Assembly: GCF_037176765.1 (NCBI RefSeq)
Contig: NC_090023.1
Span: 102,642,366-102,706,365, forward strand
DNA: 64,000 nt
Reading direction: 5' to 3'
DNA from: Anolis sagrei
Taxonomy: Eukaryota > Chordata > Lepidosauria > Squamata > Anolidae
A program made the position numbers and the translations under genes. Positions 1 through 12,239 of this stretch are shown here, piece by piece. Numbering within the stretch: position 1 is the stretch's first letter; every line of letters starts with the position of its first letter. The notes below the pieces were generated by a model. The model had not been told where the DNA came from. It made no database searches and saw only the letters and a program-made list of their open reading frames with translations.

Positions 1-700
1 CCCAGGGCACCTTCTGGAGGTCATGGCGACTGTGCTGCAAGCCTTCTTTCCTTCCTGCAACTCACTCTATGCTTCCTCCTCCTCCTCCTCAGCCTGGCCC
101 GCTCCTTCTCCTCCTTTTCCCTCCCTCCTTCCCTCCAAGCCAGGTGGAAACTGCTTAAAGGCGATAATCCCTCCTCTCCTTCTCATCTCCCTCAACCGCC
201 TCTCCCTCACTCATCTCCCTCAAGGCGTCTTGCAGCCACGTGACCGCCCCCCTGTGCGGAAAAAGGGGCGTGGCTTGCGCTTTAATTGGACGCCCCGCCC
301 CTCCCTGCTTTTAATCACGCCCCCTTCTTCCTTCTCCGGACCATCCTCCTCCGCGTCTCCTTGGCAACGCGCAACGCCTCGCGCCCTCCTCCTCCTCCTC
401 CTCCTCCTCCGGCTCTGGGAGTGAATAAATTACCTGTGAGCCGAAAGCGAGCAAGTGGGGCGCCTCCTCTTTTGGCCCCGCCTCCCTCCTCCTCCTCCCC
501 TCCTTTATTGGCGGGAGGGCGCGCGCCCCCGCCCCCCGCTCGCTCGCCTCTCCAACCGTGGCTTCCGCTGGAACGCCGCTCGGAGAATGAGCCGAGGCGC
601 TTCTCTCGAGGCTGGCGCGTGCACCCTCTCTCTCTCTCTCCCTCCCCCTCCCACCCGAAGTTCCATTGGAAGCCCAGAAGGAAGATCATAGAGAGGGGGC
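1..700. promoter_or_regulatory. CpG- and CCT-rich island, possible upstream promoter
   Basis: The stretch is GC-rich with many CpGs, CCT/CTC runs (notably around 379-415) and several GC-box-like CCGCCC and CCCGCC strings. The open frames across it are low-complexity proline/serine/arginine translations and look like by-products of the base composition. On the minus strand there is a good splice-donor context (CAG followed by GTAATT) ending at 434, so a non-coding first exon reading left is possible. In mammals TSGA10 lies on this side of LIPT1 and is read leftward, so this could be its promoter. That assignment is inferred from gene order; no TSGA10 coding exon was recognised. Confidence 0.4.
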
Positions 701-965
701 CTTTGAAGTTGGATAGAGCTGTCCCTCACTCGGGTGGGTCATTTAGAGAAGGGTTTGCCATGGCCTTCCTTCTTAGGCTAAGAGAATGTGGTTTGCCCAA
801 GGCCACCCAGTGGGTTTCCACGGCTGGGTTGAAACTCCCAGAGTCCTTATTTTGACATTCATAGGACACCCTCAACGCATACAAATACAACACACTACTT
901 CCCCTTTTGAATACTGGTTTACAGGACTTTGTAGTACTCATGTGTATATGTGATTATAGAGCACT

Positions 966-1803
966 GATTTTATTTATTTATTTGGAGTGCTTCTACCCCG
1001 CCCTTCTCAACCCTGGAGGGGGGATTCAGGGCGGCTTACAAAAGGCACAATTCGATGCCCAACAATTCACAAAATACAGTATACAAATTTCAATATAGCG
1101 ACAACAGTTATAACTAATTAAAACACATCAATACAATTGCATCAATAAAATCATTTTGTGGTCAATGTTCGACAATTCATAAATCCATAATCCATCCAGC
1201 ATTGTCATTGTCCATTCCTACTCTGGTCGTCATTGTCTTTTATCCATCTGCCAGCTTACCTGAAGGCCTGGTCCCATATCCAGGTTTTAAACTTCCTTCT
1301 GAAAGAGAGGAGGGATGTTGATGACCTAATTTCCCCGGAGAGTGCATTCCACAGGTGAGGGGCCACCACCGAGAAGGCCCTGTCCCTTGTCCCCACCAGT
1401 CTCACTTGTGACAAAGGTGGGGCTGAGAGCAGGGCCTCCCCAGAACATCTTAAACTCCGAGGTGGGACGTAGAAGGAGATACGTTCGGACAGGTATGCTG
1501 GGCCAGAGCTGTAAAGGGTTTTGTAGGTCAAAACCAGCACTTTGAATTGTGCTCGGAACTGGATTGGCAGCCAGTGGAGCTAACATAGCAGGAGGGTGGT
1601 ATGCTCCCTGTATGATGCTCCGGTGAGTAATCTAGCCGCCGCCCGTTGGACTAATTGAAGTTTCCGAACAGTCTTCAAAGGCAACCCCACGTAGAGCGCG
1701 TTGCAGTAATCTATTCAGGATGTAACAAGAGTGTGGACCACCGTGGCCAGATCCGGCTTCCCAAGGTACAGGTGCAGCTGGCGCAGCTGATGCCCATTAA
1801 GAG
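966..1803 (-). mobile_element. L2 LINE 3' fragment
   Basis: Read on the minus strand, the piece encodes the C-terminal tail of an L2-clade reverse transcriptase with the block GTRDRAFSVVAPHLWN (frame near 1256-1540), then a 3' UTR ending in the family's terminus with AAATAAAT repeats near 966. It is 5'-truncated, like most LINE copies. The same tail recurs at 12927-13600. Confidence 0.8.
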
Positions 1804-1825
1804 CTTGCTTTCAGGGGACTCTGTT

Positions 1826-1935
1826 GTCTAGCCCAGGCCTGGGCAAACTTGGGCCTTCTGGGTATTTTGGACTCCAACTCCCACCATTCCTAACAGCCTC
1901 GGGCCCCTTCCTTTCCCCCCTCAGCCACTTAAGTG
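1826..1935. mobile_element. MITE half (family with TTTTGGACT core)
   Basis: Holds the end sequence of a palindromic MITE, with GGCAAACTTGGGCC and a GTATTTTGGACTCCAACTCC core. Close relatives lie at 52731-53095, 53826-53900 and 62481-62612. Only one arm is clear here. Confidence 0.5.
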
Positions 1936-2139
1936 CCAAGATTTACCCTGATAGCTGTAACAATCACAGAGAAACGAGCCTCTACACTTTCCTCATTGGC
2001 ACCAATGGACCAAATCCTACTGAAACAAAAAATGAAACCCGGGTTCCAAATTATGAATCCCCCCCCCCCAAATATCCCAGAATTTTCCCAATAACATAAT
2101 CAGGAACACCCGAAATCAAAACATAAACAGAACGGTTGT

Positions 2140-2541
2140 GGAGACGAGGGAAGCATCAAGATACATGGTCACATTTGGTGGGATGAGAGACAGGACGTTC
2201 TCCGTAGTGGCCCCTCGACTGTGCAACTCCCTCCCTAATGAGGTTTAATTCTGCCCCCTCTCTCCTGACCTCCCAGAAGAAACTTAAATCCTGACAACGG
2301 GATCAAGTATTTGCATAATAGACTGATTTTACTGGTGAAGATAAGATTTTATTTGACCGCAATTTGGACTAATTTGGATAATCTGGCGAATTGTATATAT
2401 CTATTTTTATATATTTGGCTGTAGTTTATTATGTGTTTTATATTGTGTCTGCATTGAATTGTTGCCTGTGGGAAGCCGTCCTGAGTCCCTCCTTGGAGTT
2501 CAAGAAGGACGGGGTATAAATGTTCTAAATAAATAAATAAA
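2140..2541 (+). mobile_element. L2 LINE 3' end
   Basis: The plus-strand reading keeps the L2 tail motif RTFSVVAPRL-N-LPNE and then the 3' terminus, AAGGACGGGGTATAAATG followed by AAATAAATAAAT at 2530-2541. It is a 5'-truncated fossil from a different subfamily than the copy at 966-1803. Confidence 0.7.
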
Positions 2542-2556
2542 TCAGTTGTTTACAAA

Positions 2557-2813
2557 GAGCCCTTGGTGGCACAATGGGTTAAAAACTTGTGCCAGCAGGA
2601 CTGCTGACCGAAAGATCGACAGTTTGAATCTGGAAAGCGGGGTGAGCTTTTATCTGTCAGCTCCAGCTTCTCGTGCAGGGACACGAGAGAAGCTTCCCAC
2701 AGAATGGTAAAACATCTAGGCGTCCTCTGGGCAACATCCTTGCAGACGGCTAATTCTCTCACACCATAAGTGACTTGCAGTTTCTCAAGTGTCTCCTGAC
2801 ATGGAGAAAAAAA
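2557..2813 (+). mobile_element. tRNA-derived SINE (type A)
   Basis: The 5' end carries an A-box-like GTGGCACAATGGG and a B-box-like GACAGTTTGAATCTGG, followed by the family body (GCAACATCCTTGCAGAC, TGACTTGCAGTTTCTCAAG) and an A-rich tail. Related copies lie at 44056-44309 and 61571-61809. It would be mistaken for a tRNA gene by promoter boxes alone. Confidence 0.8.
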
Positions 2814-3700
2814 GCTGTTTGCAGAAATATAAAAGGTCTGATAGACCACCCAGAGTTCAAATTGTATTTCTATTACCTTTAAAACAGCAAAACTAACAAA
2901 ACCAAATCTCAAACAGCCCATGGACTAAGTATGCTTCATAGGCATGAGATCCTAACTGGAAGGGGGAAAATGAAGTGGTGGAGGATCAAATGGAGTACAC
3001 TGGTAGAAGGTGTGGTTGACTGATGTTCCATTAAAGGCAATAGAAACACGATTTTAATTTTCTGATGATCTTTCCAAAGCAACTGGATGAAGGGAGATGA
3101 AGAAATATGCCTCAAGGTTTTCTGCATCCTGTATACATATTAGCAGAGGGAATTTGTATCTAGGAGACTTGCTTGGCAAGCTGCTGCCAGAGCCAACCCA
3201 TTGGGGGATTTGGCATCAGTAGCACCAGCCTTTTCAAAAGGAAGAGCCATTAATACTTTGAGCATGTTGACCATCACACCATGAAAAGTTTTGCATTCTA
3301 GATGGTTATCTCTGACGGGTTAGTAAGTAACAACCCACTTACTAACCTGACGGGTTAGTAAGTGGCTGTATAGTATTTATGTTAGATATGTTTGATTATG
3401 GAATTCAAAGTATAGTTGGACCACAGCATAACATCAAGGGATATTATGCCTCAATACTATGACAATTTTATTTTTTGTTATAACACCATTACCAATATTT
3501 TCTAAATTAACTCAAATTTAATGTAGTTTCTTATACAAAGTGGTGAGGTATGTGTTGATATGAAATATTTAATAGCATTGATTTTATACATACCATATAT
3601 GATTTTATACATACCATATATATGGACAATGTTCAAAAATAGAATTCTGGAAGGTTTCGAGAAATAAAAACTTGTGGTTGTGATTTACAAAGATAAAAGC
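2814..3700. other. AT-rich spacer without a recognised gene
   Basis: No coding exon or clear repeat family was found. Two local curiosities are present: a 17-bp direct repeat with an inverted copy between its arms (3312-3363), and a tandem GATTTTATACATACC unit near 3579-3622. Confidence 0.5.
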
Positions 3701-3804
3701 TTTATTACGACATATACATAGGTGATATATACATAAATTGAGTTAAATAGGTTGCATATGATAATGACGACATAAATAAAGTAAGAGAAATAAACAAATG
3801 GTAG

Positions 3805-3885
3805 GTTATTGTAGGTCTTTTCAGGCTATATGGCCATGGTCTAGAGGCATTCTCTCCTGACGTTTCGCCTGCATCAAATGGTAAT
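3805..3885 (-). mobile_element. Penelope-like element 3' scrap
   Basis: The minus-strand translation gives DAGETSGENASRPWPYSL, the terminal motif of the reptile Penelope-like retroelement also seen at 4655-5165 and 58587-58755. Only about 80 bases remain. Confidence 0.6.
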
Positions 3886-4654
3886 TGTTTATGTAAATGC
3901 AATAAGTTGGCAACAGTGACTGCCAAGGGTATTACTTATGTATAGCCAATGCACTTTAACTGTAATAAAGAGCATTATTTTTCATCAATTTCTAATATTA
4001 CTTCCAGCAGTAAATTAAATTAAATCAAGCATTCTAATAGTTTTTTTTCCCACACGTAGGGTAAAAAGGACAGTCTTATAGGACATCTTCATTTACTTGG
4101 CATTTCAAGATAGCGTGGTCGTTTCCTGTATATGCACGCTAACTACATAATCGGAAAATGCTGCAGTAAAACGAATACTCTAATAATTATAATTCAAAAT
4201 GACACAAATCCTGGAAAATCGGCAATAAATGATCATTTCCCCCCAAAAAACGAGGAAATATGTCTAGGACCTATGACGAACTTTTTCCAAGTTACAGGGA
4301 AAAAAATACCACAGAGGATTCAAAATAATGCAGACACTCGGCGAGAAGATATCAGCAATAATGCCCAGGGTTTACAGAACATAAAGGAAATGATAGTTTG
4401 GAAGTTATTTATATTTCCTGATGTTACAAAGGTTCAAGGATATTCTGCTAAAATGTGTAATATATGACATGATACTTTATGTATATATGTTAATTGGAAA
4501 AGTTAGCCAAAATAATAAAAGAGTTAAATTAAATGACTCAAGTCTTGTTTTCAATACCCTGTTGAATTTTTCATCATAAAGATATTTACATTTAATGGTA
4601 TGAGCAAATCGTATTAGAAAATTATTTATTTCCTTTGAAAATGAAGAATGTGAT

Positions 4655-5165
4655 TGGGTTGCTTTGAGTTTTTCGGGCTGCTTGGCCATGTTCCAGTACC
4701 ATTCTATCCTGCTGTTTTACCCATATCTATGGCAAGCATCCTCAGAGGTTTGTTCAGAAGTGTGTTGGAAATGAGGCAAGTGTGGTGTATGTATATCTGG
4801 AATGTCCAAGGTGGGAAAAAGAACTCGTCGTCTTGAGCCAAGTGTGAATATTGCAATTGGCCACTTTGGTTAGCATTGAATGGCCTTGTCGCTTCAAAGC
4901 CTGGCTGCTTCCTGCTTGGAGGAATCCTTCGTTGGGAGGTGTTAGCTGGCCCTGGTTGAGTCTTGTCTGGGATTCTGTTTTATTTTATTATCATTATTAA
5001 GTGTTCCTCTATTTACTGTCCTGATTTTTAGTTTTTTAAATACTGGTAGCCACATTTTGTTTATTTTCATATCTCCCTCCTTTCTGTTGAGATTGTCCAT
5101 ATGCTTGTGGATTTCAATGGCTTCCCTGTGTAGTCTGACATAATTTTAGGAACATTAAAGCACTT
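4655..5165 (-). mobile_element. Penelope-like retroelement 3' fragment
   Basis: On the minus strand the fragment begins in a reading frame with DYTGKPLKSTSIWTISTERR, recognisable as the region after the GIY-YIG endonuclease, and continues through the family's 3' untranslated region, including the GGATGCTTGCCATAGA end. It is decayed and 5'-truncated. It stops just short of the LIPT1 promoter. Confidence 0.65.
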
Positions 5166-5239
5166 TTTCCACTGCACAAAATAGTTCAAGGTTTGTTTAA
5201 GATAAAACGCCACGAAATATAACCTACATTTTGAGAAGT

Positions 5240-5563
5240 GCGATCTCAACAGAGGAGAGAGCAGCAGAGATGCGCAAACTATTCAAAAAATCCCGGCTTT
5301 ACCTCCTTTCCTTCGGGCCAAGCTCACTTCCCGCATGAAGAAATAGCAAAGATGGCCGGAAGTTCCCTACCTGATGTACGCCTCTTTTCTATTTCGTATC
5401 TCTACATGCAAATGGATCGGTCCGACTTCCTGGTGCTGCGGGCGCTCGGGTCTTTCCGGAAACTTTCGGCTGCGCTGCCGAAGAGCCGAGTCCCGGTTCA
5501 GAGAGCCACAAAGAGAAGGAGAAGGTGGATCGCTCCCTTCCCGAACTGAGCGCCCCTGAGAGG
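5240..5563 (+). promoter_or_regulatory. LIPT1: LIPT1 promoter and non-coding exon 1
   Basis: This is a short CpG-containing block between repeats. It holds a composite AAGATGGCCGGAAGT at 5349-5363, which fits a YY1 site (AAGATGGC) joined to an ETS/GABP site (CCGGAAGT), a further TTTCCGGAAA near 5453, and an octamer ATGCAAAT at 5406-5413. A splice donor (GAGAGG followed by GTAATTT) falls after 5563. A matching acceptor (TTCTTCTCCTTAG) sits at 6131-6144, upstream of the single coding exon. YY1 plus ETS sites are common at nuclear genes for mitochondrial proteins. The transcription start itself cannot be read from sequence. Confidence 0.6.
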
Positions 5564-6144
5564 GTAATTTGGGTCGCCTACCACTTTAAGGACTCGCTGC
5601 CCAGGTAGCAGTGCCTTCAGGACTGGGTTCGGATTCTGCCTTGAGGCTGCAGCCCTGGCCATGCTTATATCCTGAGATTATCAAGTGTGTGTAGTATTCT
5701 CCACTATGGAACTGAATGACGATATCAAGGGAGGAAGCTTAGATGAGGAGCCCAAAAGATGTTGATCTTCTGATACTGTTGCATTCTAGCAAAAAGGGAT
5801 GTTGGGCCAGTTGGTTCTGAAACCAAGGTTGCTGCAACCATGGGAGGCACATGAAGGATGAAAGTTTTCCTCAATTTCTGAGTTTACACAAACCAGTTAG
5901 TGTTGTAGGTAAAGCCCCTTAGGAGGCAGTGATAGGCTAATAATATAAAATATTGTATATACATATAATATTGATAATAACATTATAATGTAATTCAATA
6001 TAATGCTACTAATAATACAATATAATAATTGTATATTATATATTGCATGTAATATTTCTAATAATACTGCAGTGTAGTGGTATAGCATTAATTGAATTAA
6101 CTATTTATAAATAAATAATAAATACTCTGTGTTCTTCTCCTTAG
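5564..6144 (+). other. LIPT1 intron 1 with AT-rich tract
   Basis: The interval runs from the donor at 5564 to the acceptor at 6144. It contains an AT-rich run (5935-6115) of TATAAT/AATATT units. A very similar tract occurs at 35080-35240, so it is probably a repeat-derived low-complexity sequence. Confidence 0.45.
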
Positions 6145-6390
6145 GTTACCACTGATGCACACAAAAGAAATAAGTAATTTCCTTCATTCCTCCAGTGTTT
6201 AATATTCCATTGTCTACTCATCAGGAAAAAGAGAAATTGTACAAAATCATCCAGTTGACAAGATTGTTTCCTGTGCTTTTTGAAAAGGATGACACTGGAA
6301 CTATGGTTTGAAAAGATACATTTTTATTAGAGGAACAGACTATGCAAAAGTGCCAATTTTTGAAAATTGATCATTGGATTTCCCTGAAAC

Positions 6391-7509
6391 ATGATCCTTC
6401 AGTTATCTCTGAAGAAGTGCTTCCCATTATACCATGTTTTCAAAGTCCCAAATGCTGGTTTCCAGCACGCATCAAGGGGAGGGCTGGTCCTACAGTCTGT
6501 TTCCCAGGACATTTATGAGAATTTGGCTTTAGAGGACTGGATCCATGATAATATGGATTTAGAGAACAGACAGGTTCTTTTCCTGTGGAGGAATTCTTCT
6601 ACGGTGGTGATTGGCAGGCACCAGAATCCCTGGCAGGAATGTAATCTCAAATTCATGAGGCAGAAAGGCATAAAACTCGCTCGAAGGAGAAGTGGGGGAG
6701 GCACCGTTTACCACGATCCTGGCAATATCAACCTCACTTTCTTTACCAATCGGAAAAAATATGAAAGAATGGAAAATTTGAAATTAGTTGTTAAAGCTTT
6801 AAAAGCCCTTCGACCCCAATTAGATGTGAAGGCGACTGAAAGATACGATCTCTTGTTAAATGGGATTTTTAAGATTTCAGGAACAGCTGCAAAATTAGGG
6901 AGAGCTGCCGCTTATCACCATTGCACTTTGCTATGTAGCGTGGATTCATTTGTTTTATCAACCGTGCTAAAGAGTCCCTACAATGGGATCAAAAGCAACG
7001 CCACTCCAAGTGTGCCTGCCTTAGTGAAGAACCTCTTTGAAGAAGACCCAACGTTAAACTGTGAGATGCTCGTGGATGCCATTGCTGAAGAATATGCTTC
7101 ACGCCATCAAAGCAATAACCATATAATTCTTATAAATCCATCTGATGAAACAGAATTTCATGGGATTAAGGACAAAGCAAGAGAACTTCAAGCTTGGGAT
7201 TGGTTGTATGGCAAAACACCAAAGTTCAGTATTAGTACATCTTTTAACATAGTACACGAACAATCTAGTGTTGAAATTAAGATAAATATGGAGATCAAAA
7301 ATGGCAAAATTGAAACTTGCCATATTGACGTGCCTCAGTTTTGGCTACCACCAACCATGTGTGATGAACTCAATGATTATCTTATTGGCAGCAAATTCTG
7401 TCCCAGCGAAACCTCTGCAGTGACAACAGCTTTGCTGAGAACATGTACAGATTACAAATTACACAACAAGTGGAATATGCTATGTGAGAAGTTAGTTGCT
7501 ATAATGTAA
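6391..7509 (+). CDS. LIPT1: Lipoyltransferase 1, mitochondrial
   Basis: The 372-residue intact frame is the usual length for vertebrate LIPT1 (human about 373) and lies in one exon, as in mammals. Family knowledge: the enzyme moves the lipoyl group from the glycine-cleavage H protein to E2 subunits of 2-oxoacid dehydrogenases in the mitochondrial matrix. Visible motifs are [16 protein letters not shown] (43-58), [12 protein letters not shown] (74-85), the lipoate/adenylate-binding [12 protein letters not shown] (98-109) and [11 protein letters not shown] (161-171), whose second lysine aligns with the catalytic lysine of the BPL/LPL fold. The basic N-terminus fits a mitochondrial presequence. 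The start is the first ATG in the frame and matches the family start. A non-coding exon 1 probably ends at 5563 and the coding exon begins at 6145. AATAAA at 7625-7630 is a likely poly(A) signal. Confidence 0.97.
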   Translation: MILQLSLKKCFPLYHVFKVPNAGFQHASRGGLVLQSVSQDIYENLALEDWIHDNMDLENRQVLFLWRNSSTVVIGRHQNPWQECNLKFMRQKGIKLARRRSGGGTVYHDPGNINLTFFTNRKKYERMENLKLVVKALKALRPQLDVKATERYDLLLNGIFKISGTAAKLGRAAAYHHCTLLCSVDSFVLSTVLKSPYNGIKSNATPSVPALVKNLFEEDPTLNCEMLVDAIAEEYASRHQSNNHIILINPSDETEFHGIKDKARELQAWDWLYGKTPKFSISTSFNIVHEQSSVEIKINMEIKNGKIETCHIDVPQFWLPPTMCDELNDYLIGSKFCPSETSAVTTALLRTCTDYKLHNKWNMLCEKLVAIM

Positions 7510-7699
7510 CAATATGTGACAAAGTTTGGTCCTTGATCGTTAAGGTGGTCCAGCACAAGATTGTTCCAGCGTATGGTTTTCCTGACTTGACTGAACATAA
7601 GAGATCTAATTATTATATTGAAATAATAAATTGTTTTTAAAATGTAAAATCGGAACATAAGGTAAACTCTTGTTAAAAGAAGTGAACAATAGGAACTGT

Positions 7700-8515
7700 T
7701 GACATGTCTTAGCTGTGTTGTTGAGTGCCTTCCAAGACATTTACAACTTATGGTGGCCATAAAGTGAACTTATCAAGAGCATATTATTGTCACGATTTCT
7801 TCAGGAGTGCCTTTGTTTTCTTCTGAGGCTGAGAGAGTAAAACCTACCTTAGTCACCAGGTGGGTTTCCATGATCAAGCTGGGATTCAAACCTTGGCCTG
7901 CAAAGTCATAGTCCATGGCTTTAACCCAGTGGTTCCCAACCTTTTTCTGACCAGGGACCATTCTCCAACATTAGTACCAAAAGGGTTACGAATCAGTTTT
8001 TGGTCAACTTTAGATTCGGTTTGGTTATTTGGAGAGCTAATTCAGAAAATTTCATTGGATAAACCACATCAGCTTTAGTTTCTGATACAGAACATATACC
8101 ATCCAGTAGTTGCCATCTGCTCACCCACAGAAAACTATATTTAATAATCTAGAGCTGATGTGGTCTATCCAATGCAATTTTCTGAATCAGCACCCCAAAT
8201 AGCCCCAGGAACAGGCCTAAAAACAAAGACACCAAAGTGCCCCCACTTCCAGGTGCCACGTGGAACAGCTCCACTCGAGGAGAGAGAAGCACGAGAAGCA
8301 GCAGTCAAGAGGCTTGTTGTTGTGCCTTTCGTGGGTAGTCACCCTCTCTCCTCCCAACATCCCTGTTGCCGCAGCATTATAAGAGGGTTTTGCGAGACCA
8401 GTCGCTCTCGTTGCAACAATGTAGTAATGGTGAGGCTGCAGATCGTATTTTAGTTCTTGGTTCACGAATCACAGGTTGGGAATCACTGCTTTAACCACTA
8501 CATCAAGCTGGCTCT
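7700..8515 (-). mobile_element. tRNA-type SINE split by a hAT insertion
   Basis: Read on the minus strand, a SINE starts with GAGCCAGCTTGATGTAGTGG and runs through a B-box-like GGTTTGAATCCC into a MIR/CORE-like body. It is interrupted exactly between 7926 and 8489 by the hAT element. A relative in the opposite orientation is at 36498-36695, and a decayed piece is at 34090-34225. Confidence 0.65.
7927..8488. mobile_element. hAT non-autonomous transposon, family 1
   Basis: The ends are CAGTGGTTCCCAACCT and AGGTTGGGAATCACTG, terminal inverted repeats of hAT type. The flanks carry a perfect 8-bp target duplication, CTTTAACC, at 7919-7926 and 8489-8496. It encodes no transposase. Relatives are at 38617-38969 and 59451-59813, with a scrap at 12790-12860. 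Confidence 0.9.
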
Positions 8516-9112
8516 AAAGTAATTGCTGAGTTTAGTTGAACTTTTTCTCGAGCCCTGTATTCTTTCTGACAGGCAGATTTGTAGATAAGGTAATAGAGCC
8601 ATTCAGAAAGTCTCCTCCTCCCAACTTGCAAGAAAGGACAATAGTCCAAATTGTGCCACTCTCTTACATTAATATTTTATATGTAGCAGATACTTCAGAA
8701 AAGACCCAAAGGATAGAGGGATCATGGGAGTCTCCATTAGATATGAAAAGCCAGCTGTCCTAATAAGTGCATAAATGTGTTTTATCTGCTGCAATAGGTT
8801 GATTGAAAATAGAAAAGATGGGTGAGCAAATATAAATTTGAACAATAAATAGAAATATTAATTTCACATAATTGTCATGAATACATCTTATGGAATCTTC
8901 TCTTTGTAGATTGCTGAAATGCCAAGAATGTACTGCTATAGGCCAGGAAAGAGCAGTAGGGTTCTCTGGCAGAGAATTTTAATTGAGTCATCAAACTTGG
9001 AAATCCCAAAACATCCATAGGAGGAAGTCAGCTCAAGAAGGATGAAATGGATCTTTAGCATAGTTATTCCCTAAGCAAGAGACAGGCTTCAATAGGAGGG
9101 ATGAGGAAGATT

Positions 9113-9208
9113 AAAAATGGCCACATAGCCCAAAAAACTTACAACAACCCAGTGATTACAGCCATGAAAGCCTTTGACAATACATTAAAAATATGACATT
9201 AGGGCTAA
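9113..9208 (+). mobile_element. Penelope-like 3' scrap
   Basis: Contains CAACCCAGTGATTACAGCC and ATGAAAGCCTTTGACAA, the terminal sequence of the Penelope-like family. The equivalent site in copy 2 (near 19090) lacks it, so it arrived after the duplication. Confidence 0.6.
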
Positions 9209-12200
9209 AACCTCTGCCTGTTATTAATTACTTATTTAAAAATAGCCTCCTACCCAGGTCCACCCAACATTCATATCCCACCAATGTGTACAATCGATTG
9301 GCCTGGAACAAAAACTAAACTAAAACCCAAAGTTACTTCCACATGCTTTCCATACTGAGGTTGCCAGGCTGAAGTTTTGGCATTTCCTCAAGGAAATGAA
9401 ACAACCATGTTCTGAAATGGTACACTGCTGCTAATGATTGTAGTAATAGGACAAATGCTTGCTCTAGGCAAGTGCTGTGCCTCCAGTTTTTGGCCCAAAC
9501 TGCCAACTGTACCCTAGGCATGGGAATGGTGGACACAGGAGGTGTGTGCAGCCTTCAAGGGTTTGGTAAAATGTAGCCCCAGACATCTAGTTGTAGGTCA
9601 TCCCAATACATAGAGAACATTAAGATTGACCAAAGATGTAATTTAGTAATCGTTGTTTCCAAAGTTTTTCTTTTAATGCATATCTATCCAATCACATTAC
9701 CTGGTCTAATTCATATGGGACATTATGTCCCCTTTTTCTGATCCCTGTAAATCACATACATGGGTCTCCTACACAGAACTTTCAGAACGTTCTAGAACTC
9801 TTTCTGTGCGTATAAAGGGTCAACTGCCACCAAGCTGACCGTTCGTTTCATCCGTTGCAGCAGCAGCATTGAAGGAAACTGCTCCCAGTGTGTGTCTGTT
9901 TTCACTTTACTTTGTTCTTGAATCTGGATTGTTTGTCGGCTTTCCTTTCGATTTAGGATTTGGTTTGGTCTTCTCTCGTCTTTGGCTTGACCTTTACGGC
10001 TTCTCTGCTGGTTTCTTGTCCTCTTTGGCTTGCTGTTTGTTCTCAAGATGCCTTCAACACCATCCTTCAAGTGTTGTGTCAAGTGTGGAACGAAGATACC
10101 GGAAAAGGATGGTCATGAGAAGTGCCTCCTTTGTCTTGGTGAGGGGCATGTCATGCATGCCTGTGTTCATTGCCGGGCGTTCACCTCACAGGAAAGGCGG
10201 GATCGGAAATCACTCCTCAAAACCTATCTGTATGAAGAGGCCTTGTTTCCTTCAATCATGGTGTCCCCAAAATTGGCATCGAAAACACCAGGGCCATCAA
10301 AGGCATCAGTGAAGTCTGATTCCATGTCAGTATCGAAGCCTTGCTCAAGCTCAGACCATCTGGCTACTGCCAAGCCTGCAACCTCCAAGCCTGTGACGTT
10401 AGAAAAGGACGTCTTGGTCTCAACTCCAGCAGCATCCAAAATGGTTGTGATACCCCGGACAAGGTCTAAGTCATCTTTGCAAATGGCCTCTCCAACTCCT
10501 TTGGCTTTGGCCTCAAATCCGAAGCCTTCCTCGGTCCCAGCCTCGATGGCGTCAACTTCCACCTTCCAGGCACCATCTACTTCAACCATTCGAAAAGCCA
10601 CCAAACGCTCATTTCAGGACTCCACTTCCATTTCCAAGAAAGCCAAGACCATCAAGCCTGAGGTCATGGTGAAGAAACACACAACACCAGGGAGATTGGT
10701 GAAATTGGTAACGTCAGACCATTCTTGCAAAAAGCACGAGAAGAAGCACAGGGATTAGCCTCACAAACAGTGACTCCAGCCCTCTCCAAGATGTCAGTGG
10801 TGCATGAAATCTTGTTATAGGAAGCACCACTGACTGCCATTCTCCCCCCGCACCCCAGCTTAGTTGAGGCCCCCATGTTGGATCCAGCACAGTCACTTTT
10901 GCTCCTGGTTTTCGTCACCGGTTTTGTGGGTTTCAAGGTGATCCGCTTCCATGAGTGTTGACTGTTCTTTATCACAGTTGCTCACTTTATGGGGAGTACT
11001 GCTCCCACATAAGTACTGGAACAATCCCTACTGCTGTCTATGTCATGATGGGCATGTGAGAGATGCATGACAACCAAATCAATTGGTTTGCCTTTCCCAC
11101 TCTTGGTCTTGACTCCTAGCAATGTTGTCTCAGAGCATGTCTTCTCCGCGTCAGTCCTGAAGCTGCCCAAGACTGATGGTCCCTATGCTTTCCTTAACCC
11201 CCTCTGCTTTTATGTGTTTCTTGGTTTTTGGAATTTGGAATCTGAACTTGGGTAGAACACAGTTATTATCATTTTAATAGTAGTATCATTCACTTAGTAC
11301 TTTGGAGATTTTTTTTACCTTATAACATTAGTATTAAATTTTTCAAAATCCTAAATTGTTCATATTCAGTATTACTATAATTAATTTTATAGTCGATATT
11401 ATGCATCTTGTTATTGAACCAATATTTTCTGGGCTGTCCTTTTTGGGAAGATTAATGCTATTTTTGTATTAAACTACTATTGCATATTTTGATTTTCTGT
11501 ATCCATTTCCATAATTATTGTTATTATTATACCCCTCTATTTTATTTTTTCTTTATATTTTTTCTCACAACCTTTTCCTCTCATACATTTGCCTATCTAA
11601 ATATCTTTGCCTTTGCTTTCAAAAATGTTTTTTCTTCTGTTTTTTTCTTTTTCTTTTTAATTTAATTTTATTATACTACTTATTAGTATTTATATTATTT
11701 TCATTTCCCTCTTTTTGTTTTTAACAATGTTTCAGTTTGTTAACATTTTTATTTTTTATATTAAAATAAAATATTTATCATATTTGTTGCCTGAATGATT
11801 TTCTTTTGCACATGCACACATATATCCCCACTCTTTTTAATTTTTAGTATTTTTTCTCTCTGAGGAATATTATCGATTTGCTCTTGGAGGATGATACTTT
11901 TATTTTCACTCTACTCTATTATTATTATTATTACTATTATTATTATTAGCATCATTACTATATACATAATCTTTTCCTGCATTTTAAAATCTTCAATTAT
12001 TTGACTTTTTTTTTTAGAACTTTGGGTTTTCTCTTTTCTCTCCACATTCAAGAGGAGAGGAAAAGTAAAAAAGGATGAAAGAGTGAAAATGAAGAGAGAA
12101 AGTTGGAAGAAAAGGAAGAAGATGAAGAAGAAAGTGGAAGAGATGAAATAGAGGAGGAAGAAGGCAAAAAAGAAGGAAGGAAGACAAGATAGAGAAGAAA

Positions 12201-12239
12201 AGGAAGAGCTAAGAAATTAAAACATAGTGACAAATAGAT

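Noticed and set aside
23-855. Long open frames on both strands (up to 189 codons)
   Set aside because: Translations are proline, serine, arginine and glycine runs caused by CCT/CTC repeats and CpG content, with frames open in several registers at once.
10030-10758. 242-codon frame, and its twin at 19962-20690, as a duplicated novel gene family
   Set aside because: The CVKCGTKIPEKDG-type N-terminus, the leader and the terminal repeat context fit DIRS-group ORF1; no host homologue is recognised.
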